Source: Candidatus Binataceae bacterium
GTDB taxonomy: Bacteria > Desulfobacterota > Binatia > Binatales > Binataceae
NCBI GenBank assembly: GCA_035500095.1
Contig: DATJXN010000119.1
Location: 1 to 52,127, forward strand
Length of the DNA stretch: 52,127 bases
Direction of reading: 5' to 3'
Below, piece by piece: positions 20,910-29,834 of this stretch. Position 1 is the stretch's first letter. Each line of letters starts with the position of its first letter. Below the pieces are notes generated by a model that saw only the letters and a program-made list of their open reading frames with translations, did not search any database and was not told the origin of the DNA. Position numbers and translations under genes: made by a program.

Positions 20910-20974
20910 GACTTCCCGCGGCCGCGGGGCAGAGGCGCGCAGGCCGGGGGCGCCGCCGCCGCTTGGTTTGTCAG

Positions 20975-21011
20975 CCTGAGCGGCGCGAGTCCGCGAGCGG
21001 AGTCGAAGGAT
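20975..21011 (+). repeat. Dispersed 37-bp palindromic (REP-like) repeat, copy A
   Basis: Begins CCTGAGCGGCGCGA and ends GGAGTCGAAGGAT. The centre is a 9-bp near-perfect inverted repeat around GA. Copy B at 23263-23299 is its reverse complement with 2 mismatches in 37. This copy lies between the terminator of the hydrolase operon and the end of the propeller gene. Similar 'CTGAGCG...GTCGAAGGAT' repeats occur in many soil bacterial genomes. Confidence 0.85.
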
Positions 21012-21036
21012 TCCGGCTCAGCGATGCCTAGCGCCG

Positions 21037-23103
21037 CTACGGTTGTCGTGGTGGCCCGATCTGCGGCGTGCGCACCGGCTTTGCCATGCCGTAAAACACG
21101 ACGACACCCTGTCCGCCGCATCGGGTCGAAAGCCCCTCTGCGGGCGTGCCGATACAGCTGTCGATGTCCTGCCAGTTGTTGGTGACCCAAACGTTTCCAG
21201 CCGGATCTACGTCGATGTCTACTTCCATCTGCAGGCCGCCTCCGACGTAGCCGAGGGGAGGCGAGATCGGATCGCCAGTCTTAAAGCCGGGCGGGCAGTT
21301 CTCAGTTCTGACGCCGCACAAGTGTGCGATCTGGCCGGATGTTCCCGCGAAGTTGGAGACCCAGACGTTATCGTCGCCGTCGACGGCAACGGCCCATGGC
21401 CCCGGCAGGCTGCGGCCAATAAACGGAGAACCCGGATACGGGGAGCCATCCGGCCGCAGCAGGACCATGCTTCCGCCTGCGCGCCCGCCTTTCTGTTCCG
21501 ACATGGTCTTGGTCAAGTAGTCGGAGGCGTTCGTCACACCGTGGAGCTTCAGGCGTAAACCCATATCCACCAGATGCATCATGCCCACCAGACTGTTGCC
21601 AAAACGCGCGGTGACCCAGACATTGCCTTGGCTATCGATCGCTAGACCGCTGGTGCTGAAGCCGCTTTTGAAGTTCTCGGCCTTACTCGGATCAGATGCA
21701 GGGAAGCGGGTGACGTGATTGATCCCGCTGTTGGAGACCCAGATGCGGTCCTGCTTATCAATGGCCAGGTGGAACGGCGCTACGAACGACTTGCAAGGCT
21801 CGGCGTTATCGCCTTCGCAGACAATCCGTCCCTTGGTCAAATCGCCCTTTGGGAAGTAGACGAGTTGCCTCTTCTCAACCCCCAGGACCCACACATCGCC
21901 GCTTGGCGTGACCATGACGCCCTGCATCAGTCCCAACCGGCCGTTGAAGGTGATGCCGCCGGACGGGGTCAGGGGCTTGCCATTCTTGTCGAACTCCACG
22001 ATTGCTTTGCTGCCGTAAGTTGAGAACCAGGCATTGTCCTTTGCGTCGACGGCGGCGCCAAAGGTGCCGCCTTCCATCCCACCGCCGCTGAAGCCGCCGG
22101 TTATCGGCGAAAGTGCCTGGCCATTGGGGGCGAACTTGGTAGCATGTCCCTCCCACAAGGAGTCCTGGCCCTGCCAGCCAACCGAGAAATTGTCGCCTAC
22201 CCAGAAGTTACCGTCGCTGTCGAATTCTCCTTTACCGCCCGCGCGGTATCCCCCGCCGTCGAACTTCAGTGGCAGCACCCATGCGCTAGGCTGCCAATTG
22301 AGGTACGGCATGTAAGGAACGGGACGCAGGTTCTTGCCCTGCGGAATCGGATAGAAGGCCTTGAGCAGGGCGAAGACGCGTTCAGGGTGGTACCACGGAT
22401 AGCGCGCGATCGATTGGGCTGCCCTCAGCGTGTCACTCGGGGCGCGGCCCTTCGGCGGGGTGGCCGCAAAGAAGAGCTTGTCGCAAGCATCGGCTGTCAC
22501 CTTCGTGACGCAACCCGCGAGCGCATCGGCCAGTGTCGCGAAATTCGCCATCGTTGGCGTCTGGGGGCCGTTGAGCGGACCCTGGATCGCGTCGCCCCAG
22601 CCGCCGGTTGCGAGATCGACGAAGTTGGGCACGTTGCCAGCAGCGATACGCAGTCCAAGCGCGTTTCCCTTGAGCACGGCGCCGTCAAGAAACTGCGTGT
22701 TGGTCCATACCGACGCCACGGTCGTGAACTCATTAATGACTATGTGTGCCGGCGGCCGGCTGCCGACGACCGCGAGGAGCGCAATCGCCGGATTGTTGCC
22801 GCCCGCCTGGTTGGCGGCCGGTACGCCACCCGTAGCGACCAGGTACATGCTTCTGTCGGGCGATCCGTCGACGCTCAGAACGAACCGGCCATCGTCGCCG
22901 GTTTGAGTTTGAGCCAACTGCTTAGGCGCGTCCGCACTCGCAGACCACAGCGTCACAGTCGACTTGGCGATCGGAGTGCCTCCGCCAAGCACTTGACCTT
23001 CGACGCTGTCGGCGGAGGAGGCCGGCGCGGCCAGTAGGAGCATGCTCACGGCGAGTGCGGCAATTCGGGACCAACCTATCGTTGCGGGATTGCGAGGAAT
23101 CAT
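21037..23103 (-). CDS. Secreted NHL/Vgb-like beta-propeller protein
   Basis: 688 residues. A signal peptide (SMLLLAAPASSADS) leads to a carboxypeptidase-regulatory-like beta sandwich from about residue 33 (VEGQVLGGGTPIAKSTVTL). A linker domain rich in VGSRPPAHIVINEFTT and cysteines comes next. From about residue 280 there is a propeller of repeated 'DGNFWVGDN', 'KDNAWFSTYG', 'DRIWVSNSG', 'QGNVWVTARFG', 'DDNVWVSNFAG' and 'AGNVWVTNNW' units. These NHL/streptogramin-lyase-type repeats are common in secreted proteins; the catalytic residues of true Vgb lyase cannot be identified here. Probably extracellular or periplasmic binding protein. Both ends are flanked by inverted copies of a 37-bp dispersed repeat. 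Confidence 0.85.
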   Translation of the reverse strand: MIPRNPATIGWSRIAALAVSMLLLAAPASSADSVEGQVLGGGTPIAKSTVTLWSASADAPKQLAQTQTGDDGRFVLSVDGSPDRSMYLVATGGVPAANQAGGNNPAIALLAVVGSRPPAHIVINEFTTVASVWTNTQFLDGAVLKGNALGLRIAAGNVPNFVDLATGGWGDAIQGPLNGPQTPTMANFATLADALAGCVTKVTADACDKLFFAATPPKGRAPSDTLRAAQSIARYPWYHPERVFALLKAFYPIPQGKNLRPVPYMPYLNWQPSAWVLPLKFDGGGYRAGGKGEFDSDGNFWVGDNFSVGWQGQDSLWEGHATKFAPNGQALSPITGGFSGGGMEGGTFGAAVDAKDNAWFSTYGSKAIVEFDKNGKPLTPSGGITFNGRLGLMQGVMVTPSGDVWVLGVEKRQLVYFPKGDLTKGRIVCEGDNAEPCKSFVAPFHLAIDKQDRIWVSNSGINHVTRFPASDPSKAENFKSGFSTSGLAIDSQGNVWVTARFGNSLVGMMHLVDMGLRLKLHGVTNASDYLTKTMSEQKGGRAGGSMVLLRPDGSPYPGSPFIGRSLPGPWAVAVDGDDNVWVSNFAGTSGQIAHLCGVRTENCPPGFKTGDPISPPLGYVGGGLQMEVDIDVDPAGNVWVTNNWQDIDSCIGTPAEGLSTRCGGQGVVVFYGMAKPVRTPQIGPPRQP

Positions 23104-23225
23104 TTCAAGTCTTGCTTCTTCTCAACTATCTTGGCGACCGAGCTGCGCTCCGGTGGCGCGAGTACAGGGAACCCTGCTCGCAGAGCAAACGCAAACGCGA
23201 TTGTTATCGGCAACAGACGTTTCGA

Positions 23226-23810
23226 TCATCGTGGCATCAAACGCGCGGAGGACCGCGCAGGATCTTTCGACTCCGCTCGCGGAGTCGCGCCGCTCAGGAT
23301 GACTGAAGAAGAGGCGGGCGCGGAAGCGGCCAGCCGCGCTGCGGGAGCGGTCAGTGTCGCCGCTTGGGTGACTCGAGCGGGCGGTAGATGCGGGTACAGC
23401 TTGTACACCATCAGATAAACCACCACGCCCGTAACCGACACGTACATCCAGATAGGCCATGTCCAGCGTGCGACTTTCCGATGGCGCGCGAAGCGGCCGC
23501 TGAGCGCGCGGCCCAGCGTGATGAGGGCGAGCGGCACTATCGCAGCCGCCAGCGCGATATGGGTCGAGAGGATCGTGAAATAAACCGGCCTTACCGGTCC
23601 GCGGCCGCCGAAGCGCACGTCGCCCACGTGATAGTGGTAGATGCAATACGAGATAAAGAAGGCGACCGAGACGCCGAACGCGCTCAGCATGCAAGCGCGA
23701 TGGACGCGCACGTGATGGCGGCGGATAGCGATATAGCCGCCGAGCAGCAGTATCGCAGCGCTCGCATTTAGAACGGCGTCGAGCGGAGCGAGCGCGTCGT
23801 AGGAAAACAT
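23226..23810 (-). CDS. DUF420 membrane protein
   Basis: 194 residues from ATG 23810; the longer open frame has no membrane-protein character. Five or so hydrophobic helices carry DUF420 signatures: LNASAAILLLGGYIAIRR, HVRVHRACMLSAF, SYCIYHYHVGDVRFGG, RPVYFTILSTHIALAA and RWTWPIWMYVSVTGVVVYLM. Conserved histidines in the helices suggest haem or copper handling; DUF420 genes often accompany cytochrome oxidase assembly and c-type cytochromes elsewhere, but none is nearby here. The last 20 or so residues (SVILSGATPRAES onward) are encoded by the dispersed 37-bp repeat (copy B), so the original C terminus has been replaced or extended. Confidence 0.88.
   Translation of the reverse strand: MFSYDALAPLDAVLNASAAILLLGGYIAIRRHHVRVHRACMLSAFGVSVAFFISYCIYHYHVGDVRFGGRGPVRPVYFTILSTHIALAAAIVPLALITLGRALSGRFARHRKVARWTWPIWMYVSVTGVVVYLMVYKLYPHLPPARVTQAATLTAPAARLAASAPASSSVILSGATPRAESKDPARSSARLMPR
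23263..23299 (-). repeat. Dispersed 37-bp palindromic (REP-like) repeat, copy B
   Basis: Reverse complement of copy A with two substitutions. The core CGACTCCGC-GA-GCGGAGTCG is a perfect 9-bp inverted repeat. It lies inside the 3' end of the DUF420 reading frame. Confidence 0.85.
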
Positions 23811-23895
23811 CGGGAGATTAATCGTTGGATCCAATCGGCGGACCGCGATTGACGGCCCGCCGATTCGATCAGTTTGGTGTTTGCGATAACGACCT

Positions 23896-25590
23896 TCAGG
23901 CCGATGCGCGGCCGTGACGCAGCAGGCGTCCGGGGAGCGGCCCGTCCGGCGCAACCTTGTCGTCGCCGTGCTCGCGGATGAGCGTGCCGTTCACGATCAC
24001 CGCGTCGATTCCGTAGGCGTCGGCGACCAGGCGGTCGGCGCCGGAGGGAAGGTCGTTGACCCGGCGGAGCCGCGAGCATCCGATCTTGTCCGGGTCGAAC
24101 ACCACTACGTCGCCCGCCAGTCCCGGCGCGAGCCGTCCGCGATCGCTCAGCGCGAAGACCTCGGCCGGCCGCGCCGTCAGCATCCAGACCGCGCGCTCGA
24201 TTGGGATCGCCTTGCGCTCGCGCACCCAATGGCCCATCAGGTAGGTCGAGAAGCAGGCGTCGCAAAGCTGGCTCGCATGGGCGCCCGCGTCGGAAAGCCC
24301 GACCACCGTGCCCTTGCCGTTGAGCAGCGCGATCACTTCGTCTTCCTCGTAATTGAACAGCGCCATCCTGAAGCGCGCTTCAAGCCTGGTTTCGAGTCCG
24401 ATGTCGAGCATCAGGTCGATCGGATCGACGCCGCGCGCGCGCGCGAGTTCGGCGAGATTGCTTTCCTCGAGTTCCGGATGGCCCGGATAGTACGAAACCC
24501 AGCTTCGTTCCCATCGATCGGCGAAGCGGCCCGTCGAGTTGATGCCGGTCTTGGCCTTGAAAATCGCGCGGAACTCGGGGTCGGCGTAAATTCTCATCTT
24601 GCCGTCGAAGTCGGCTTCGGAAATCTGCTTGAAGACCGAGAGGCTCTCGAAGATGAAGGGCTCCTTGAGCGTCATCTCGAAGTTGAGCGGGCGGCACGCG
24701 ACCTGCGGCACGATCTTCATGCCCTGTTCGCTAAGCTCCTGCGATTGGGCGAGCAGGCGGCGATGGCCGTCGTTGGAGCCGGTCATTCCGGCGAGCAGCG
24801 CGGTCCAGGTGATGGTCCTGCCGGTCGCCTGAAACAGGTCCGCGAATTCCTTCAAGAACAGTTCGCGGCCCGCCGTGGCCTGGATTACGCCGCTCTTCTC
24901 CTCCGCGAGCACGCTCGCAAGCGCGGTTATCTCGCCGATTTCCGCCTTGCGGCTGGGCACCGGTTTGCCGCTGTAGCCGACGTGAGTGGGCGACTTGGAG
25001 GTTGCGAAACCGACCGCGCCGGCGCGGATCGCCCGCCGCACGATCTCGCGCATCTGGCCGATCTCGGCTTCGCTGGCCGGCCGTTCCACGGATTCCTCGC
25101 CCATCACGTAAAGCCGCGTCGGCGTATGCCCGACGAGCGCGCCGACGTTGATCGCGGAGCCGCGTTTTTCGATCGCGTCGAGGTATTGCTCGAAGGTTTC
25201 GAACGGCCATTCGTAGCCGAGCCCGGCTTCCAGCGCGTCGAGGCTCATCCCTTCGACTTTCTCGAGCGTGCGCATGATGAGGCCGCGATGCTCCGGGCGG
25301 GTCGGCGCGACGCCGAAGCCGCAGTTGCCCATCACCACCGTGGTCACGCCGTGCCACGGCGAGATCGTCATCATGCGATCCCACAGGATCTGCGCGTCGT
25401 AATGGGTGTGGATATCGACGAACCCGGGAGCGACCACGCGGCCGCGCGCCTCGATCGTGGCGGCCGCCTTGCCGGGAGCCTCGCCCACGGCGGCGATCCT
25501 GCCGTCCTTGATCGCGACGTCGCCGCCGCGCGCAGGAGATCCGGTGCCGTCGACAATCGTACCGCCCGTTATCTTGAGGTCGTAATCCAT
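23896..25590 (-). CDS. D-aminoacylase / N-acyl-D-amino-acid deacylase-like amidohydrolase
   Basis: 564 residues. The N-terminal small beta domain (DYDLKITGGTIVDGTGSP) precedes the metal-binding TIM barrel. HTHYDAQ provides the first metal histidines, and GNCGFGVAP the cysteine position typical of D-aminoacylase-type enzymes. LALSDAGAH-like GLSDAGAH gives the catalytic aspartate, and LAPGLAGDVVVFDPD closes with the returning beta domain. ATG 25590 is preferred over the upstream in-frame start because CAGGAG lies 7 bases before it and the family begins here. The family includes D-aminoacylases, dihydropyrimidinase-like enzymes and many uncharacterised soil-bacterial amidohydrolases; substrate is open. 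Divergent from the amidohydrolase-2 gene. Confidence 0.9.
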   Translation of the reverse strand: MDYDLKITGGTIVDGTGSPARGGDVAIKDGRIAAVGEAPGKAAATIEARGRVVAPGFVDIHTHYDAQILWDRMMTISPWHGVTTVVMGNCGFGVAPTRPEHRGLIMRTLEKVEGMSLDALEAGLGYEWPFETFEQYLDAIEKRGSAINVGALVGHTPTRLYVMGEESVERPASEAEIGQMREIVRRAIRAGAVGFATSKSPTHVGYSGKPVPSRKAEIGEITALASVLAEEKSGVIQATAGRELFLKEFADLFQATGRTITWTALLAGMTGSNDGHRRLLAQSQELSEQGMKIVPQVACRPLNFEMTLKEPFIFESLSVFKQISEADFDGKMRIYADPEFRAIFKAKTGINSTGRFADRWERSWVSYYPGHPELEESNLAELARARGVDPIDLMLDIGLETRLEARFRMALFNYEEDEVIALLNGKGTVVGLSDAGAHASQLCDACFSTYLMGHWVRERKAIPIERAVWMLTARPAEVFALSDRGRLAPGLAGDVVVFDPDKIGCSRLRRVNDLPSGADRLVADAYGIDAVIVNGTLIREHGDDKVAPDGPLPGRLLRHGRASA

Positions 25591-25903
25591 ATGATTCTCC
25601 TGCAGGCTCCTTGCGCCGGTACGCCGCATGTTTGCGTCCGGCATGTGGCTTGGGAAATCCGGAAGGGACCTGAATCCACGTCCAGTTATATCGCAGCCGC
25701 AAGCGGCCGATCCAGCTAAAGCTTTTGCCGAGTCTTTGCCGAAACCCGCGCCCTGTGCCTGGTCGCGTGCGAGTCTCGCGCGCTCGCGGGCACAGGCAGC
25801 ACGGTTCGTTGTAAACGCAGCGGCCGTTTAGTAAAAGTTACGGCAGGAACGGAACAACGTCTGTATCCCAGGCTCCGCCCCGGAGCCTTCGCGAGGAAGG
25901 CAA
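25591..25903. other. Divergent intergenic region
   Basis: About 310 bases between two divergent amidohydrolase genes. It probably holds both promoters; I see no clear -35/-10 pair, repeat or RNA gene. The short open frame on the plus strand at 25628-25831 is not convincing. Confidence 0.5.
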
Positions 25904-27004
25904 ATGCAGAAACCGATCATCTCGGCGGATTCGCATATCACCGAACCGCCAAACACCTACATCGACTTCATCGATCCCCGGTTCAGAGACCGCGCGCCGC
26001 ACCTGGTGCATGACGAGCGCAAAGGCGACCTGTTCATGATCGAAGGGATGTCGCGGCCGATCCCGATGGGGCTGATTGCCGCCGCCGGTAAGCCCGCCGA
26101 AGATCTGACCGTGCTCGGCATCAAGTTCGAAGAGTTGCATCGCGGCGGATGGGACCCCAACGCGCGGCTGGCCGACCAGGACCGCGACGGCGTCTCGGCA
26201 GAAATCATCTACCCGACGGTCGGGATGCTGCTTTGCAATCACAAGGACTACGATTACAAGAAGGCCTGCTTCGATGCGTATAACCAGTGGATCGCGAGCT
26301 ACTGCGCGGCGCATCCCGACCGCCTGATCGGCACCGGGCAGACCGCGATGCGCTCGGTCGAAGAGGGCATCGCCGACCTCCAGCGCATCAAGGACCTCGG
26401 CCTCAAGGGCGTGATGATGCCTGGTAATCCGCAGGTCGAGGACTATGACAGCCCGATCTACGATCCGTTCTGGGAGGCCGCGATCGATTCCGGCCTGCCG
26501 CTCAGCTTTCACATCCTGACCAGCCGCGACGATGCGGTCGGCCGCGGCCGCGGGCCCAAGCTCAACAGCTTCATGTCGATCATCCGCGGCAACCAAGACA
26601 TCATTGGGATGCTCATCTTCAGCGGCGTGTTCGAGCGCCATCCCAAGCTGAAGATCGTATGCGTCGAGGCGGACGCGGGATGGGCGCCGCATTACATGTA
26701 CCGGATGGATCACGCCTACGATCGTCATCGCTACTGGCTCACCGCCGGCACGATCTCGAAACCTCCCAGCGAGTATTTCCGCGAGAACATCTATCTGACG
26801 TTCCAGGACGACTGGGTCGCGTTCAAGATGAAGGACCTGTGCAATTTCCGCCGCCTGATGTGGGCGAACGACTTTCCGCACAGCGATTCGACCTGGCCGT
26901 GGTCGCAGGAGCTGCTCAAAAAACATACGGCGGGGCTCACCGAGGAGGAGAAGAACCAGATCCTCCACGACAACGTCGCCGAGCTTTACCAGTTGAGCCT
27001 GTAA
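25904..27004 (+). CDS. Amidohydrolase-2 family metal-dependent hydrolase
   Basis: 366 residues of the PF04909 TIM-barrel type. The metal motif DSHITEPP is near residue 9. A central region DRDGVSAEIIYPTVGML follows, then LKGVMMPG, the histidine strand LSFHILT, FERHPKLKIVCVEADAGWAPHY and the metal aspartate in MWANDFPHSDSTWP. The spacing and the WANDFPH-DS-WP ending are those of ACMSD/gamma-resorcylate-decarboxylase relatives, a group that decarboxylates or hydrolyses ring-derived acids. It sits 51 bases upstream of a ring-cleavage dioxygenase on the same strand, so a two-gene catabolic unit is likely (inference). AGGAAGG precedes the ATG. Confidence 0.92.
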   Translation: MQKPIISADSHITEPPNTYIDFIDPRFRDRAPHLVHDERKGDLFMIEGMSRPIPMGLIAAAGKPAEDLTVLGIKFEELHRGGWDPNARLADQDRDGVSAEIIYPTVGMLLCNHKDYDYKKACFDAYNQWIASYCAAHPDRLIGTGQTAMRSVEEGIADLQRIKDLGLKGVMMPGNPQVEDYDSPIYDPFWEAAIDSGLPLSFHILTSRDDAVGRGRGPKLNSFMSIIRGNQDIIGMLIFSGVFERHPKLKIVCVEADAGWAPHYMYRMDHAYDRHRYWLTAGTISKPPSEYFRENIYLTFQDDWVAFKMKDLCNFRRLMWANDFPHSDSTWPWSQELLKKHTAGLTEEEKNQILHDNVAELYQLSL

Positions 27005-27055
27005 CCGTCAGCCTGACGCGCGGCGTTCGCGGCGGCGCCGGCGAAGGAGAGCGCG

Positions 27056-27973
27056 ATGGCGAGTGTGACACAGCTGGGTTGCCTGGGCATCGGCGTGAGC
27101 GATCTTCCGCGATGGGAGCGTTTCGCCACCGACGTGCTCGGCCTGGAACTCAACGGCGCCGACGCGGACGGCTCGACGTTTCTCCGCATGGACGAGTATC
27201 ACCATCGATTCATCCTGCAGCCGGGCGGCAATGACGACGTCAACTTCGTCGGATGGGAGGTGCGCGACCAGGCGGCGCTTGGCGAAATCGCCGCGCGGCT
27301 GAAGGCCGGCGGCGTCGAGGTCACCGCAGCGACCGCGGAGCAGGCGCGTGCGCGGCGCGTGGTCGAATACCTGAAGCTCAAGGACCCGAGCGGCATCCCG
27401 ACCGAGGTCTATTTCGGTCCGCTGATGACCTTCGAGCGGCCGTTCCAGTCGCCGCGGCCGCTCTCCGGCTTCGTCACGGGCGAACTCGGGATGGGCCATA
27501 TCGTGGTGCGCGTGGACGACCCGGCTAAGAGTCTGCACTTCTATCGCGATCTGCTGGGTCTCAGGATAAGCGACTTCATCGACATGCAATCGCGCCGCGG
27601 CGGCGAGGGAATCATCAGCCTGACTTTCATGCACTGCAACCCGCGCCATCATTCGATCGCCTTCGGCGCCATCCCGGCGCCCAGACGGCTGATGCACTTC
27701 ATGCTGCAGTGCCGTCACGTGGACGACGTGGGTTCGACCTACTATCTCTGCCAGGACCAGGGCGTGGAGATCTCGGGCACGCTAGGGCGCCACACCAACG
27801 ATCACATGGTGTCGTTCTACATGCGCACGCCCTCGGGCTTCGAGGTCGAGTACGGGTGGGGCGCCCGGATCGTGGACGACGCGACCTGGCAGGTGCAAAA
27901 GCATCAGGCGCCGAGCATCTGGGGCCATCGCGGAAGCCTGGTCCCGGCCTCGCGCAAGCCCGCGCCGGTATAG
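27056..27973 (+). CDS. Type I extradiol ring-cleavage dioxygenase (VOC, BphC-like)
   Basis: 305 residues made of two VOC domains, N-terminal about 1-130 and C-terminal about 140-280. The Fe(II) ligands of BphC-type enzymes are present: H148 (GMGHIVV), H214 (RLMHFML) and E265 (EVEYGWG). The catalytic residues H199 (RHHS), H250 (NDHMVSFY) and Y255 are too. Their spacing matches biphenyl-2,3-diol dioxygenase (146/210/260 and 195/241/250), so the enzyme is expected to be active on a bicyclic or substituted catechol. GAAGGAGAG is close before the ATG. It follows the amidohydrolase on the same strand, 51 bases apart. Confidence 0.93.
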   Translation: MASVTQLGCLGIGVSDLPRWERFATDVLGLELNGADADGSTFLRMDEYHHRFILQPGGNDDVNFVGWEVRDQAALGEIAARLKAGGVEVTAATAEQARARRVVEYLKLKDPSGIPTEVYFGPLMTFERPFQSPRPLSGFVTGELGMGHIVVRVDDPAKSLHFYRDLLGLRISDFIDMQSRRGGEGIISLTFMHCNPRHHSIAFGAIPAPRRLMHFMLQCRHVDDVGSTYYLCQDQGVEISGTLGRHTNDHMVSFYMRTPSGFEVEYGWGARIVDDATWQVQKHQAPSIWGHRGSLVPASRKPAPV

Positions 27974-28040
27974 CACGCGGCGCGACTTTTGCCGGAGCGC
28001 GGCCAGCGGGCCGCGGCGCCGTGCGATACGCGCGTGGCGC

Positions 28041-28700
28041 TTAGGCCCGCTGGTTGTACTGGTTCATCGCACGCTCGAGCCCGCTCGCGATAACCGCTTC
28101 GACCGCAGTGGCCGCGCGCTCGATCGAAGCCTTGAAGGATTCGAGCTCCGCGCGGCCCATCGCGTGGAGCACGTGCTCCCTGGCTTCCAGCCCCGGGGCG
28201 GGGCGTCCGATTCCCACCCGCACGCGCACGAACTCCGGCGTTCCCAGCACGGCGGCGATCGAGCGCACGCCTCGATTGCCGGCGTCGCCGCCGCCGCGCT
28301 TGAGCCGGATCTGCCGCGGTTCGAGATCGATATCGTCGTGGACGACGATCAGCCGCTCGGCCGGAATCTTGTAGTAGCCGAGGACCGACGCGACGCATTC
28401 GCCGCTCAGGTTGTAGTAGGTCTGCGGCTTCACCAGGATCGCGCTGTCGGCGCCGATCCTGGCCTCGCCGCAAATTCCTTTGAACTTGCGCCGGTCGAGC
28501 CTGGCTTTGGATTTCTCGGCCAGCCGATCGATTACGCTGAAACCGATGTTGTGGCCGGAGCGCTGGTACTGCTCGCCCGGATTGCCGATGCCCGCGACGA
28601 CCCATCTCATCTCGCTCTTCGTCTCGGGCTTTTCGGACTGGCTCTCGGAGCCGGCGCGCGCGGAACGAAAACGCGAGAACATCTGTCCGAGCCGGCTCAT
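28041..28700 (-). CDS. pth: Peptidyl-tRNA hydrolase
   Basis: Releases tRNA from peptidyl-tRNA and is essential for recycling. The catalytic core is complete: N40 in GIGNPG, H50 in RSGHNIGF, QTYYNLSG, VVHDDIDL and GGGDAGNRGVRS (numbering from ATG 28700). The canonical core starts with MRWVVAGIGNPG at 28610. ATG 28700 adds 30 Ser/Arg/Glu-rich residues but has GGGAGG upstream; a start at 28610 has only a weak site, so either is possible. Length without the extension (189) is normal. It is the last gene of the typA - hisC run, where no rplY or ychF neighbour is present. Confidence 0.92.
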   Translation of the reverse strand: MSRLGQMFSRFRSARAGSESQSEKPETKSEMRWVVAGIGNPGEQYQRSGHNIGFSVIDRLAEKSKARLDRRKFKGICGEARIGADSAILVKPQTYYNLSGECVASVLGYYKIPAERLIVVHDDIDLEPRQIRLKRGGGDAGNRGVRSIAAVLGTPEFVRVRVGIGRPAPGLEAREHVLHAMGRAELESFKASIERAATAVEAVIASGLERAMNQYNQRA

Positions 28701-28738
28701 CGCCGATGCCACCTCCCGCGCGCGGCGCGACCGCGCGA

Positions 28739-29821
28739 TCAACTCCGCACGCGGCCGTTGCGCGGCGCCGCCGTCAGGGCCGCGGCGAGCGGCGCGAGCG
28801 CCTTGAACAGCGCGGCCATCTCGGCCGGCGTGCCGATCGAAATCCGCAGCGCGTCGGGCCATGCGCGAAAGAAGCGCACCAGCACGCCGCGTTTGCGCAA
28901 TCCTGCGGCTACCGGACCGAGGTCGCGCCCCGGCATCCGCGCCAGCACGAAATTGGCCGAGGACTGCGGCACCGTGAATTCCATTTCGATCAGCCGGCGC
29001 GTGGCCGCGCCGCGCGCGCCCTTTACCCGCTCGACGTTGCGCCGCATCCAGGCATCGTCGTCCAGCGCCGCGGCGCCCGCGGCGATCGCGACGCGGCTCA
29101 AGTTGTACGAATCCTTGACCTTGCCGAGCTGCTCGATGATCCCGGAATGCGCGAAGCAGAGCCCAAGGCGCATCCCCGCCAACGAATACGATTTCGACAG
29201 CGAGCGCAGCACGATGACGTTGGGAAACCGTTTTACGAGGCTAAGCGCGTTGTCCTCGGCGAAGTCGACGTAGGCCTCGTCGATCGCGAGCAGACGGCCG
29301 TCGAGCATCCGCGCAAGACGCGCGAGGGTGCGGCGCGGCGTGAGCGTGCCCGAAGGCGAATTCGGATTGCATACGATCGTCAGCCGGGCGCGCGCGCGCA
29401 CGAGCGCTTCAAGGGGCAGTTCGAAATCCGGCCCCCACGGCGGCGTAATCACGCGCGCCTCCTGCACGGCGGCGAGCGTTTCGTATAGCGAGTACGTCGG
29501 CGCGGGCCAGGCCGCGCGGTCGCCGGGCTCGAGTGTCGCCCTAAAGAGCATCGCCAGCAGTTCGTCCGAGCCGTTGCCCGCCATGATCATCCGCGGCGCA
29601 AAGCCGTAGCGATGCGCCGCCGCCGCTATGAAGTCGTCGGCTTGCGGCGCGGGATAGCGGCGCAGCGCCTGGCCGAGCACCGCGCGCGCCACGGCCTTGA
29701 GCACCCGCGGCGAGGGTGGGTAGGGGTTCTCGTTGGTGTTGAGCTTGACCAGGCGCTCGCCGGGCCGGGGCTGCTCGCCCGGCACATAGGGCGCCATCCG
29801 GTGGATTGCCTTGCGAAACAT
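28739..29821 (-). CDS. hisC: Histidinol-phosphate aminotransferase
   Basis: 360 residues, normal for HisC (fold-type I PLP enzyme, step 7 of histidine synthesis). KLNTNENPYPPSP near residue 26 is diagnostic. NGSDELLAMLF, the aspartate in AIDEAYVDFA, the PLP lysine in LRSLSKSYSLAGMRLG and the terminal arginine in LRISIGTP are all present. The start at ATG 29821 follows the family; the longer frame overlaps cutA. It is 13 bases after the cutA stop. No other his genes are seen, so it may also serve as an aromatic or general aminotransferase; HisC-type sequence alone cannot exclude that. Confidence 0.92.
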   Translation of the reverse strand: MFRKAIHRMAPYVPGEQPRPGERLVKLNTNENPYPPSPRVLKAVARAVLGQALRRYPAPQADDFIAAAAHRYGFAPRMIMAGNGSDELLAMLFRATLEPGDRAAWPAPTYSLYETLAAVQEARVITPPWGPDFELPLEALVRARARLTIVCNPNSPSGTLTPRRTLARLARMLDGRLLAIDEAYVDFAEDNALSLVKRFPNVIVLRSLSKSYSLAGMRLGLCFAHSGIIEQLGKVKDSYNLSRVAIAAGAAALDDDAWMRRNVERVKGARGAATRRLIEMEFTVPQSSANFVLARMPGRDLGPVAAGLRKRGVLVRFFRAWPDALRISIGTPAEMAALFKALAPLAAALTAAPRNGRVRS

Positions 29822-29834
29822 CACGCGTTTCCAA

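Noticed and set aside
25628..25831. Short plus-strand open frame with GRDLNPRP
   Set aside because: This kind of peptide is a frequent false prediction; no homologous protein or ribosome binding site supports it.
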